A stretch of DNA of 64,000 nt, taken from the NCBI RefSeq assembly GCF_046630445.1, contig NC_092340.1:23572001-23636000 (forward strand). Reading direction: 5' to 3'. Below, one piece after another: positions 47,366-59,422 of the stretch (position 1 is its first letter; every line of letters begins with the position of its first letter). A program made the translations under genes and the position numbers. The notes under the pieces are model-generated. The model made no database searches and was not told where the DNA came from. It saw only the letters and a list, made by a program, of their open reading frames with translations. The DNA is from Rutidosis leptorrhynchoides (lineage: Eukaryota > Streptophyta > Magnoliopsida > Asterales > Asteraceae).

Positions 47366-49795
47366 GAGCCTAGATAGACATTGAATAAAATTTTAAAAAT
47401 ATGCAAATTTATATAATTAGATTTTAACTTGAGATTACCACAAACATCACAATTTTAAGTTATCACGTTGTAGATACTTATTTCGGTAGCAATATCATCA
47501 AATTCCAGTTGTATACATTAAATAGGGAGTATGCAACTTCAAAGGAAAAGTAACCAAACTTTCTACACATGGAATGATCTCATGAATGAGATCATATTTC
47601 AGGCAATCCGTAGTAATTATACTAATCAAACATATTTTCACTAAAGACTATAAACACGTTTGAATGCAATAGAATATTTTGAAGACATAACAGACAGACC
47701 AAGCCAGACTCTATGTAGAGTGGACATAACAGACAGCGGACCAACCCATTTGCGCTAATTGTATATACCCTAATACCACTGTATTGAGTGCAATAAAGGG
47801 TTTTTTTTTTTTTTTTTTTTTTTGGAAACAAGCATATTGTGTTTAGAATGTACCCACTATTTATAGATGGGGTATTGGGGTTTTCGGAAAAACCTTATGG
47901 ATCGTCAACAGAGAATCCCAAATGCAAGCCCAGTATGCTATACGTATCATCACATACATATACATCTCTATCTCTTTTAATCCCTTAAAATAACGAATAC
48001 AATAAAAACAAAGGCACATTCATCAAAGATGAGCATGAGCCCAACAAAAGAGATTACAAGAAAAACCTGACGAACCTCATTACTAGATAATTAAGCTAAA
48101 TAAAAGCTACGTCTTTCCAAACACAAGTCCACGCCCATTCAACAAACACACCACATCGAACCGACTAAACTAATGATCTACAACAAAAGATAAAATAGAA
48201 ACGAGACATAACACACAACAAATTAAAGGATAACATGACGAACTAAAACTGAGACCATCATAAATATTGTGAAATGTAAGGAAAACGGGACGAACTGAAA
48301 GTTCTCGTTGAGATCATTATTATAAAACTATATCTCTATTCTTCATCTTCAATAATCAAGGTCATTTAATCACTTTATATCTCGTTGAATACATTCGTAA
48401 TGTGTTTCGTGAAAATATTAATTACATTATATGAGCCCATAAAATAGTTTAGTTGAGAAATATAAGGTGTTATTTGTTTTTTAACTTTTTTTTGTCGGAT
48501 CTGTAGAGAAGATGTTGTCTAAAGATCTGTATGACTATTTGTTTTTATGTCTGCAAAATAACTTAATTTGTTTGCATCACTAAGAAGCATATCCGAGTTT
48601 GCAGACAGAATAAAACAATATTTCTACTTATGTCTTCAGACAATATATAGTAAAAACGTTTACGGACACGCATATATAATACTCCATACATAATAAGATA
48701 TACAAAATAAAATCTGGAGACTGAGAAACAAACAATACTCAATTATGTTTAAGAAAATGTAACAAAGTAACAAACAACAATTTTAAGTTGGAATTATATT
48801 TTGTCGCCATAAAAATGAGAAGAAACTAAGATTTTATATTATGTATCATTATTTTTCTAACAGAATAATATGTATCACCTAGAGAGGAGTTAACCACCTT
48901 CACGATTATTTGTCACACACGCGTTAGGAAGAAATCACATTGGAAAAACACCCCAGAGGGTAAATCTAGGGATTTTGTCAATGCCAGAGATCGAACTAGT
49001 GACCTCTTAGAACCCAGACTATGTGGGGTACCGTTCAGACAATGCCTACTTGATTTTCTACTATGTATTATGTGTTTTAAAATGTGACAATTTAACGTAT
49101 GACAAAAAAAAATTGTCCAAAAAAATGAATATTATATAACTAAAGATTTTTTTATCAAAAAATGAACAATTTGAACAAAGATACAACTAAAATTACGCGG
49201 CAAGACTCGATACTAAAAAACAAAACTCTAACATATATGAACAAATATGAGAATATTGTATGTTGAATTATTCAAGTTTTTAGTGTGTATAATGAACTTT
49301 GAAGAGTCCACAATCACTACACGAGATGATCATTGGTTTGGTGAATTGAAGCTGGTCTTAGGTGTAATAGGACTTCCAGTTATTATACGCGATCGTATAC
49401 TGAGGTGCTCCCCGTCGGTTGTTGATATTTCATGTATTACAATTACAATAAAATGATGATTCTTGATACCTTATTATAAAAATGAAACCAATAAAAATAT
49501 CAAGATATATTACACAAATAGAAAGTTTGAATTGTTTATACACCATGATTGTTTAAACTTTATTCTATATAATATGACGCACAACATTTTTATAATATAG
49601 ACTGTATCAATTACGAATGCCTAATTTTTAGATTTAGGCAGAGATTGTAACCTACTAATCATATACACTCAATCCTTATTTTGATCGATTATTGTACATG
49701 AACATATCTACATTGATATATAGAAGCAACCCAGATCACTACCCTCTAAAATTGATCTTGCATATGAGTATTTATCATAGAAGGTGATTCGTACG
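47366..49795. other. Intergenic, SINE-like block, no gene (B)
   Basis: Counterpart of 9652-10679 plus 14894-16265 of unit A, without the LINE. It includes the single LINE target site near 48415-48428 and the minus-strand SINE-like block at about 48880-49065. No coding signal that is conserved between the copies. Confidence 0.5.
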
Positions 49796-50196
49796 TTTTT
49801 TAAAGGGAAAATTATATGAAAATGCATTGAACTTTTACTAAATTCCTATTGTATGCATTCAACTTTCAAATCTCATATTGTATACATTTAACTTTCTAAA
49901 TTGTTCTATTCTATGTATTTAACCTGCTATAATAAGTAACCTTTCAGGTAACTTCAATTTCATTTTTAAGTATTTAAATTTTTGGTCCCTCATGTTTATA
50001 GATTTTAATTTCATTGGTCCCTTCATCATCATCCATTATCTTCATCGAGATAATGCCTACCATTCTCATCAAGCAAATATTGCATCTTCCCTTCAACTAT
50101 ACTTAACTGCAATTATTAACAAACAAAACACTACTATCATAAAACAAATAGCGAGTACAAATAGTGATTATTAAGTAGTTGTTTAAAATACATATA

Positions 50197-50451
50197 CTCC
50201 CTCTGTCTCATTCCAATAGTCCACTTTTATTTTTCAAAGTCTTTTATATTAAACTTTGACTCAAAATATTTTTGTTTGTGTTATATATTATTCAATGAAA
50301 TTTATATGAATGAATTAATATTTAAATGTGTTTTCATTAGTATAATTTTCATCAAATAATATATAACATAAATAAAGTTATTTTAGGTCAAAGTTGAGCA
50401 AAAAAAGAACTTAAAAGTCAAAACTAGACTATTGGAATGAGACAGAGGGAG
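50197..50451. mobile_element. Stowaway-like (Tc1/mariner) MITE nested in the MULE
   Basis: 255 bp, with inverted termini CTCCCTCTGTCTCATTCCAA and the matching TTGGAATGAGACAGAGGGAG, flanked by TA on both sides. These are the hallmarks of Stowaway MITEs. It has no coding capacity. It inserted into the MULE after the MULE family acquired its interior, or travelled with it. Confidence 0.92.
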
Positions 50452-50539
50452 TATGAGATTAGGGAACATAGTTGGGACATAGCTCATTGATTCCCTGCAA
50501 ATTTGCATTCAGTGTGTTTATTATTTCTAAATTTTATAA

Positions 50540-50656
50540 TTATAATTATAATTATAATTATATAAACATGGTTTTTAATAAAAATATAAATTTGCAAACA
50601 TTGCCATTTATAATGAATTTGTGTTGCGGGATGGGTTCTTCGAATGCGGTGTGAGT
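50540..50656 (+). pseudogene. Possible metalloproteinase propeptide fragment in the MULE
   Basis: The frame reads INLQTLPFIMNLCCGMGSSN. Plant matrix metalloproteinases have a propeptide cysteine switch of the form PRCGxxD after a helix with TL/TV. Here 'ttgtgttgcggg' would be three C-to-T changes away from CCG CGT TGC GGG (PRCG), consistent with decay of methylated cytosines. Support is moderate because the upstream part is low complexity (repeated taattata). Confidence 0.4.
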
Positions 50657-51058
50657 ATGATTTACTGACATTGTGGACGTTTGTTTTTATAGCGAACGGT
50701 GTTTGTGTTATCATTATTAGGGATCAAATGGCACTTTTTTAAGATTTGTCAAAACACATCTTTATCATGTAGTGACAACAGAATGGATTATACTTTAAGC
50801 TTCATTACTGTGTAGACCTTGGAGTATGAGTTTTTGACTATTTTCTCTTTATTTAAAATAAAAGTTTTAGATTTCCTCTAAAAGCTGGATAAGTTTTATG
50901 TATTATTCCTTTTGTTGTCAATCGACATTTTTTGTTTCATTGAAAATAATTTCGTTAAAGGTTAAGTTCGTTTGTATCTTTAAGAGGGATACGTATATAA
51001 CAAATTCAAATAAGTGATTGTCACTAGTGAGCAAATAGTAAACTGGCATTAGCGAGTC

Positions 51059-51166
51059 CCGAGTTTGAGTCCGAGAATGAAGAGAGTGGATCTTAAAATT
51101 GATGACGTGGAAGGGATCCAAGCATTATATGGGTCAAACTCAAATTTTAATTATAATTCGTTAATG
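51059..51166 (+). pseudogene. Matrix metalloproteinase C-terminal fragment captured in the MULE
   Basis: The frame reads PSLSPRMKRVDL then KIDDVEGIQALYGSNSNFN. This matches the end of the catalytic domain of plant MMPs (for example Arabidopsis 3-MMP, which I recall as [23 protein letters not shown]). The zinc-binding HExxHxxGxxH segment that should precede it is absent, so no protease can be made. It continues for about 25 further residues to a stop inside or near the right terminal repeat. It is a gene fragment, not a gene. Confidence 0.7.
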
Positions 51167-51493
51167 GAATCGTATATATCTTCTGGGTGGGTTATTAGAA
51201 GTAGCTGGTATAATTGGTTGACTTATTTGGTGATGATGAAGGTGAATTAATGATGAAGATGAAGATGATGAATGGATGATGATAAAGGGACCAATTAAAT
51301 TAAAATTTACAAATATGAGGGACTAATAATGTAAATACCTAATGAAATGTTACCTATTATAGCAAGTTAAATACATACAATAGAACAATTTAAAAAGTTA
51401 AATGCATACAATAAGAAATTTAAAATTTAAATGCATACAATAGAAATTTGATGAAAGTTCAATGAATTTTCATATAATTTTCCCTTTTTTAAA

Positions 51494-53787
51494 AAGGAAA
51501 AGAAAAAAAATAAAAATAAAAATAAATCAAAACATGTGCTTATAATGTACTCCGTAATTTTATAAATTATAAAGTACATATAAAAGAACGACATATCACT
51601 TTTATTTATTTTGCAAATAATTTAGTGACTGGTGTATGGACATAGTTGGATTCTTAATGTTTAACAACACGTGCCCTACGATACGGGTACACATCTAATC
51701 GAATTGGCATGTGGGCACAAACCAAAGTGCAAATGGCAAAATGGGCTACGCAATCAAACAAATCACTTTTTTTTTCATTTGCTACTTGGAGTAATCAACA
51801 CTAGAAAACAAAACTTAAAACAGCTTCTTGTTGGGGTTATAAACCAATCAGAATCAGAATCTAAAACATTCATGAATCATGAATGTAAGAGTAATATTTA
51901 ACTTTATCCAAATTACTCTAGTAGTCTAATAAAGTACTCCTAATCATAACCATGAAGAAAAAAAAATATTATATCAATCATAAAGAAAATATGGAATAGA
52001 CTTGATTTTTTTTCTTAAAAAAAACCACAAATCAAGTAGTCAACGGGATGAATTTACACATGTGTAAAGTTTAGATTTGAACAAGACTCAAAATTGCAAA
52101 TGAGCTCAAAATTCTAAAAGGACTTTTTAATAATCTATTCTTTTACAAATTTTCTCATAAATCAAATTACAAAAATTATTAACCAAATACTCGTATCACA
52201 AATCAGTTTAGTATATACTAAAAAATTCAATGTCTATACGGGTGCATTTTTTAAGTTTTGAGCATCGACTTTAAATTCATGAGACGGCATTATGGTAAAA
52301 AGAGAATGATTTTCTATTTTTAGTCAGATATATACAATTTAATCGAGTTTTTTTTTTTTTTAACCTTATTAAAACCATTAACCATATATTTGTAAAAATT
52401 TAGCTGGTTAGCTCTTTATTATGTTCCTTTTGAAGTTGTCAATTTATAATGTCGTATAGTTCTTGATTGTTTTCACATACTTTTAAAGGAATGAAATTAT
52501 GTATAAGATCTCCGAAATTTTTGGTCCTTAACAAAAAAACCCCCACTAATATCGACCTTGTTTCCGGCATGTGAGTGAATAACATGCATCCATGTGCAGG
52601 AACGCATGATAACTTATTTATTGCAATTCTGATAGACATATATGATAAAACTAGTGAAATTATTTGTGGAATCACGGGTTTATTTAAACGAAATAGTTTG
52701 ATGATATGTTTTAGGTATTAAGTGAAGGTAAATCCTAAAGTCATTTAGTTTAATGACCCGTGGAACCACATAGTTCGACTAAGAAACTCGTCAGCTGAAT
52801 ATTTCATCAAACACCTAAAATGCATATTAAACAATCCACATCCAATCATAAGAGATAATATTGGTTGTCATTTTATTTTAAAAGTGTAAATTAAAATATA
52901 AATTTAGAATTGATTTCCTTATGTCTTGTTTTTATACCTTCCCGTACTCAATTCAAAATAATTATTAAAATAATTCAAAGTTATTTAATTTTAATAATTA
53001 AAATAATTATTAATAAAATTTAATACTGTAATAATAATTAATTAAATAAGATTTAATTTTAATTCAAAATTATTTAGATTAAGGACATCACCCACCATGC
53101 TTAGATTTTTTTTTTTTTAATTTTTTCCTAACAAAGGAATTAACCTAATAATGACATTATCATTATAGAATTTTAATAGAAACTATCGATAAAGCATATT
53201 TTCAGTTTGGCTAAATACTAAATAATCAAAGGTATTTTATATATGGGTTTAATTACCTTATACTATTTACGCCCGGAATGCAGGGCTCTGATTAGCCCAA
53301 TTTTAATGTTCAACTTTCACAATTTTTATTTTTATTTTTTGCCTTTAAAGGTGAATTCTTTGGGAAAAAAATTGTAGATGACTATATTATTGTTTTCTAT
53401 GAATTTGTTTGTGAAGAATTGTACACGACTATATTATTGATTCGGAGAATATACTTTTTTTAGCTCTAAGGATGGATTCTTTGATAAAAAAAATTGTAGG
53501 CAACTATGATTTTGGTTTCCGCAAAATCTAAGGGTGAATATTTTGGTCAAAAAATGTATACGACTATATTATTGATTTCGAAGTATATACTACGTATATA
53601 TTACATATTTGAGGTTAAAAATTTTTGTTATCACAACATTAGAAAACATGAATAGCAAATATGTTTGATATTTGATACTTCATTTTTATTTTGCAACTAA
53701 ATAATTTTTATCTTAATTTTAATGAGTAACATTTTAACAACGAATTATATGTTAATTATTTATGAAAATTCAATTTGATACATTAAA
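51494..53787. other. AT-rich repeat-derived stretch, no gene (B)
   Basis: Counterpart of 16266-18636 in unit A, including the decayed Helitron-like end near 52645-52680 and the short internally repeated 'gaattctttg' segments around 53350-53545. No conserved coding signal. Confidence 0.5.
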
Positions 53788-55002
53788 AAATGTGTGACAA
53801 TCGCTCCAAATCCATATGGACAATACGTCATTCATTGATTTCATTGCGAGGTATTTGACCTCTATATGATACGTTTTGTAAACATTGCATTCTTTTGAAA
53901 AGGCACACCATAAATGAATATTTAAATCAAAGGTTTTCAACATCTGATGATTTCTACATATAGACAATCACTGTAAATAATAGTTTACAATAGTACTTCC
54001 GTTGACAATACAGTCAAAATAAGATACATGGTGATGATTTGGTGAATGCAACGTTTCCTTGAAAAATATGCCATGTATGACTCCATGCACATAGCTTGTC
54101 TAACATATAAGCAAACAGCGGAAGACTTCTAGGGAACCTGAGAATAAACATGCTTCAAGTGTCAACACAAAGGTTGGTGAGTTCATAGTTTTAATGTTGC
54201 GCATAATCTGTATATAAAGGTGGATCACAAAAGTTCAGTTGTTTTATTCAAAACGTTTATCAATAGGTTTTACATAAAAGGTGGATCACAAGATTTCAGT
54301 TGTTTCATCCAAAACGTTTATCAATCGGTTCTACAAAATTGAGCACCCTGGTAACTAAACTTTAATGTTTATATAATTTGTACCCTTTGTATAATCATCT
54401 TAATAATACACGCAAACCAACGTGTACGCTTCTCAAATAGCATACGTCCGTTAAAAGGCTAGTGCTCTAGCTCGGACGGGGATATCAAGCCCTATGGATC
54501 CATATATAACTACTCGCGCCCACCAGTTCTTATAACCGGCAGTTACTAGTTACCAAAGCTAAGGGATTTTCGGTTCAAACTCGGTGTAGAATTTAGTATG
54601 TACTTGTATCCATTGCGTTTAAAATAAAGTGCATGTATTCTCAGCCCAAAAATATATATTGCAAAAGCATTTAAAAAGGGAGCAAATGAAACTCACGCAT
54701 ATAAATCTAGTATTTTCAGTATTTATAAACAGTCGCATGTATTCTCAGCCCAAAAATATATTGAGTAAAAGGGATCATATGAAACTCACTGTTTAATATT
54801 GATATACAATATTGTAGGAAAGCACGTAGATGCATCGGAGATGATAAACACGAGGTTTGATTCACAAAAATACCCCCGAACATTACCCATAATTTTCTTG
54901 GCAATAACCCATAATTTTCTTAGCTCTAGCTCGCTTGGAAACCATTTTGAAAGTGACAAGCTCATAACCTCGTCGTAGTATTTTATGTATAATACTAATT
55001 AA

Positions 55003-55034
55003 TAATAATAATAAGATTATTAATAATATTAATC

Positions 55035-55103
<69 letters not shown>
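55003..55103. repeat. (AAT)n microsatellite in the solo LTR
   Basis: A long trinucleotide run, interrupted at its left side and perfect from about 55037. Poly-Leu and poly-Ile frames here are artefacts. Confidence 0.95.
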
Positions 55104-55106
<3 letters not shown>

Positions 55107-55187
55107 TAAATACGGAGTAATATGCATGTGTGTGTGTTAATGTGTCGAGCAAAATTCCATTTTATAGCATCAGGCCAGACTTTTGCC

Positions 55188-55238
55188 TCCATGCGATCGC
55201 ATGGATTTATAGGCTTGTGGCCATGCGATCGCATGGCC
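55188..55238. repeat. Two CCATGCGATCGCATGG palindromes in the solo LTR
   Basis: Perfect palindromes of 18 bp (55188-55205) and 20 bp (55219-55238) share the core CCATGCGATCGCATGG and are 13 bp apart. Each could form a cruciform or RNA hairpin. Confidence 0.95.
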
Positions 55239-56209
55239 TCACATTCCAGCTCACAAATTTTTGTTTTCTTGTTTGTCGACATAATATTAAATTAATATAA
55301 ATATAATATATATAATTTATATAATTAATTATATATTATATTAAATTCACGTGCATAGTTGACTTGTAATTTTTGTTCCGATAAGTCGTACGTCATCACT
55401 CGACTTATGTTCCGGTTCCGATTTTTCGAATGTCCTTTCGTACCTTTAGAACACTTGCATTTTACGTTTCGTGTCACCTACCTTTGTCAAAATATAACCT
55501 TAAATTATTCATAAACTATACCACTCATAGTATAACTTAAACTTTCAAATGTTTTGGTCATTTACTTCTATAAATCATCGCCTCGCTATTTGTTAATATA
55601 TATATAATATTTACATTTTCATTTTGAAATAGTGTTTTACTGTAGCAAAGTTCTGTAGCAAAGTCAATTTCACTGTAGCAAATAGTGATTTTCGAAAACA
55701 CTGTAGCATTTTAAGTAATGTGGCAATTTGAAAACACTGTAGCAAATTAGTGTTTAACTGGTTCATCTTAAACGCTTTAGTTAACTTATCTAAATATCAA
55801 TTGAATCAATAAACGAATGTTACTATCGTTTATTATATATATGTATATATCTTTTTAATATACATAAATCAGTTTTTAAATACACATTGGAAGTTATTTA
55901 TAAATAAATTTTAATAATAAATATTTCAACTTATCATATACATTCAAATAGATATTTAAACCAATAAGTTTAATGTACGGTATCAAACAATTAATACATT
56001 GTTACCTTTTCATGTTATAGTATATATGTATCTATTTACATATAATTGTTCGCGAATCGTCGAAAACAACCGAAGGGTATTTAAATATATAAAAGTAATT
56101 CAAAAAATTTGAGATTCAGTTTTACAGACTTTGCTTATCGTGTCGGAAATGTTAATCATACAAAGATTAAGTTTAAATTTAGTCAAAATTTCTGGGTCAT
56201 CACAAAATG

Positions 56210-56555
56210 TTACATTTTAAATTTGAATATTGGATGATTTGGTAATTTTCGCCCAGCGTAGCGAACAAGCTATTTCTCTTGTTTTATTCAATTCATATCC
56301 GTAACCCAAATTCATCATCATCGGAAAATAAAACCTAATTTTTTCCTTACGACAGTTATAAGAGCACGAGGTGTCCGTGTTCATTTTCCTGTATCCATTT
56401 TTCAGTGTCTATTTCAAGGTCGAAAATGGACCTTGAAATGTTTGAAGTGGGGTGTCTTTCGGTGTCCTAGATTCAAAGTCTCGGTGAGAGAATATATGAC
56501 TTGGACCAATAACAAAATTAAATAATTAAAAAAAAACATAAAATCAAGTTTCACA
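56210..56555. other. Unit background, no gene (B)
   Basis: Counterpart of about 18640-19000 in unit A. It contains the 'cgcccagcgtagcg' hairpin-like sequence and the segment 'ttcaaggtcgaaaatgga'; nothing coding. Confidence 0.5.
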
Positions 56556-56563
56556 CCGTCGAT

Positions 56564-59414
56564 TAGGGGTGTTCATCGGTTCGGTTTTCGGTTTTTCGGT
56601 TTTTCGGTTTATTCGGTTCGGTTTTTTCGGTTTTGAAACTTATAAAATCAAAACCAAAAACCAAACCAAAACCAAATTTAAATATCAAAATCAAAACCAA
56701 AACCAAAACCGGACCAAAAACCAAATTTAATTTCGGTTTGGTTTCGGTTAAAACCAAAAATCACTAAAAAAAAATATAATTCAAACTAGCATATAATTAC
56801 TTGCACTTGCATATAAACATCAAAATACCATGAATTACATGGATTACATGGATTACACCATTTACATTACATATATTTTAGCCAATATAAGTAGAGTTTA
56901 TGATGACAAAAGACCATATATTTAGTCATTAACTACCAATCTACTATCTTCAAGAGTTCTAACTTCAAGTCACGATTCCACTATCTACCATCTTCAAAAG
57001 ACTTCTATGTACAAAATGCTTCCAACTTCAAGTCATGATTCCACCATCATCTATTCATCTACCATATTCAAAAGACTTCTATGTACAAAAGGTTTCAAAA
57101 CTGAGCAGTAAGCATAAAACTGAGAAATAAATATAAAACTGTGCATAAATATAAGACTGTGCATAAATATAAATACACACGATACCTGAAACTCTGAGAG
57201 TAAGCTCATAAAAGTGGCGAAGAAAAGTTATCAATCTCTTTACATTATCCCAATCAGTTGATACTGGTACCCCATCCGCTACCCCATCTTGAAGGTCACA
57301 CAAACATACATAATCCTCCTCCGCAAACTTATCAAACACATTTCTATACTCGATTGCTACAATCAACATTAAGTAAGTGGAGTTCCAACGTGTTGGAACG
57401 TCTAGGCATAAACACTTTTCACACTTGATCCCTTCCAACAAAGCAAAATTTTTGAACTTTTTACCCCTAACTGTTGACAATCTAACCCACCGAACAGCCT
57501 GTCTAATACGTTCAATTGAACCTTCCAAGCTTTTGAGGCCTTCTTGTACGATCAAATTCATAATATGTGCCATACATCTTACATGAGACCAGTCCCCCTC
57601 AAGAATACAACTATCACCCCACATCTTAAATTTGCTCTTTAAATATTCCAAAGCAGTATCATTGCTGCTAGCATTATCAACAGTAATAGTCATGATGTTC
57701 TTCAAATCTCATCCAGTTAAACAATTCTCAATGGCTTTTGCAATATCTACTCCTCGATGGCTAGTAATTGGACGAAAATTGATAATTTTTTTTTTTGCAA
57801 TTTCCAATTATTATCGACATAATGCGCAGTCAGACACATGCAATTAATTCTTTGCACCGATGTCCATGTGTCGGTTGTCAAACAAATTCTAAGAGTAGAT
57901 TCTTTAAGTTGATCTTTCAGTTTAGCCTTTTCATCAAGATATAACTGAAAACAATCTCTTGTAACTGTGGTTCGTGATGGAATATGAAGGTGTGGTTGGC
58001 AAACCCTCACGCATTTCCTAAAGCCTTCTTTCTCCACAAACATGAATGGCAATTCATCAATGATTATCATCTAAGCGAAAGCCTTCTTACATTTTTGTTT
58101 ATCAAACTTCCAGTTCCGAAGACTAGTTTTACTCCTTCCAGTTTCAATATCACTAGTTGTATCAACTGTCAATTGTGACTGAATCAAGCCTTTGTTCGGA
58201 TTTAAGTCACACCTCTTCACATGAGCTGCTAAAGTAGACGTTCCCGAGGTTGAATTGGCAACATAGTTGGCAGGACAATAAATACATTGAGCTCTAAGAT
58301 TGTCATTATCATCATGATATTTGGTAAAATATTGCCATACCTCTGACCTTTCTTTAGATTTTCTTTTACGTTTACGAGTATTATTTTTAATTGTCGTATC
58401 TCTTCGTTTGTATTTTGTTCCTCATTAGCAGCAGACATTTTTCTAAGAACATTAAAAAAAAGTCAAATATTAACCACATAAAAATATATGTGAAATCCAA
58501 TCAACTGTTAAACTAATAAACAATTAGACAAACTATCAAATGAATAAATTGTTAAACTAATAACTCGTGGAGTGGAGTCGTGGACTACTGGATCTATAAA
58601 CAATTACTCCGTATTTGCTGAACTATTAAACAAATCAAGCTTATAAAGAAAACTAAATAACTCGTTGACTAGATGTACATTGTAGTATTCTACACACTAT
58701 TAAATAATAACCTATTAACAAATCAAAGCTTTGAAGTATGAATCACATAATATAAATATAAATTTCTTTTATGGTTTGTTCACAATAATATGTATTACAA
58801 GAATCAGAGAGTAAGTATCTAACCTTATGAAGAAGAATCAAGGGTTGAATGTTGAGGAAGAAGATCAATGACTATCGTAGCATTTTTTTTGTTTTTCAAT
58901 CGGGTAGGTGTGTGAGCGGCTAGGGTTTGTGAGAATTTGGGAGAGAACATAGAAAATTAGGAATAAGTGTTTATTATGTAGTAATATTAATATATTAATA
59001 TTATTAATATTACTAATACTCCGTACTTTGTCATTTTAATTTTAACCACTAACACCAAAAGTTCTACCTAGTCAATAAAAAATTGGGCCTTGCCCACTTG
59101 CCCAATAGTCCAAATACTAGTTTAATAAGAATAAAAATAATACATAAATCTAATATAAATATAAATATACATTATAAATGTAAATATAAATATATTAATG
59201 TTTTTTAATTTGAATTCGGTTTCTAATTCGGTTTTCGGTTAACCAAATTTAGAATTTTCAAAACCAAAAACCAAACCGAAAATCGAATTATAAATTCGGT
59301 TTCGGTTTCAATCGATCCGAAAACCGTTTAAAAAATTTGGTTTGGTTTTTTTGGGTTTGGATTCAGTTCGATATTCGAATTTTTCGGTTTCAAACCAAAT
59401 GGTGCACACCCCTA
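56564..59414 (-). mobile_element. hAT transposon, internally deleted, unit B only
   Basis: A 2851-bp insertion with 8-bp duplication CCGTCGAT (56556-56563 and 59415-59422), single in unit A. The terminal inverted repeats are TAGGGGTGTTCA and the complement of TGCACACCCCTA, with one mismatch. Both subterminal regions are dense in CGGTTT/AAACCG-type repeats, the usual hAT transposase-binding layout. The interior holds a broken hAT transposase on the minus strand. Confidence 0.93.
57079..58438 (-). pseudogene. hAT transposase (RICESLEEPER-like), broken and lacking the C-terminus
   Basis: Minus strand. It starts with a degraded BED zinc-finger region (58438-58229), then a DDE-type core in two pieces: LTTDTWTSVQ (first Asp; about 57900) and TVDNASSND (second Asp; about 57675), followed by HVRCMAHIMNLIVQEGL and DVPTRWNSTYLML. 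At least one in-frame stop separates the two core pieces near 57708, and frame changes occur upstream. The C-terminal dimerisation (hATC) domain, which also follows the third catalytic residue, is missing: the coding sequence runs into unrelated codons by 57180 and only about 500 bp remain to the terminus. Confidence 0.87.
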
Positions 59415-59422
59415 CCGTCGAT

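Larger units (their letters stand above)
49805..51484. mobile_element. Pack-MULE-like element with captured metalloproteinase pieces, unit B only
   Basis: A 1680-bp insertion with a perfect 9-bp target-site duplication, ttttttaaa (49796-49804 and 51485-51493), the length typical of Mutator-like elements; unit A has a single related 9-mer. The termini are long inverted repeats of about 230 bp that I judge to be roughly 85% alike, beginning GGGAAAATTATATGAAAAT. There is no transposase. The interior carries sequence similar to a plant matrix metalloproteinase (51059-51160, and possibly 50540-50650) plus a nested Stowaway MITE. Non-autonomous Mutator-like elements that carry host gene fragments are called Pack-MULEs. 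Confidence 0.85.
53793..56204. mobile_element. Solo LTR of a long-LTR Ty3/gypsy family, unit B only
   Basis: A 2412-bp insertion runs from TGTGACAATC to GGGTCATCACA, flanked by AAATG on both sides (53788-53792 and 56205-56209), with a single copy in unit A. There is no primer-binding site, gag or pol, so it is a solo LTR left by recombination between the two LTRs. Its first 100 bp and several later blocks resemble the LTR starting at 60674, so the two families are related. It carries an (AAT)n array and two CG-rich palindromes. Confidence 0.88.

Noticed and set aside
49805-51484. LTR retrotransposon or PIF element
   Set aside because: The ends are inverted, not direct, repeats and the duplication is 9 bp, which fits Mutator-like elements rather than 5-bp (LTR) or 3-bp (PIF) duplications.
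55188-55238. CRISPR-like repeat array
   Set aside because: Only two palindromes, no regular spacers, and the context is a plant LTR.
57079-58438. Domesticated host gene of the RICESLEEPER type
   Set aside because: It sits between hAT termini with an 8-bp target duplication, is absent from unit A, lacks the C-terminal domain and has stops.
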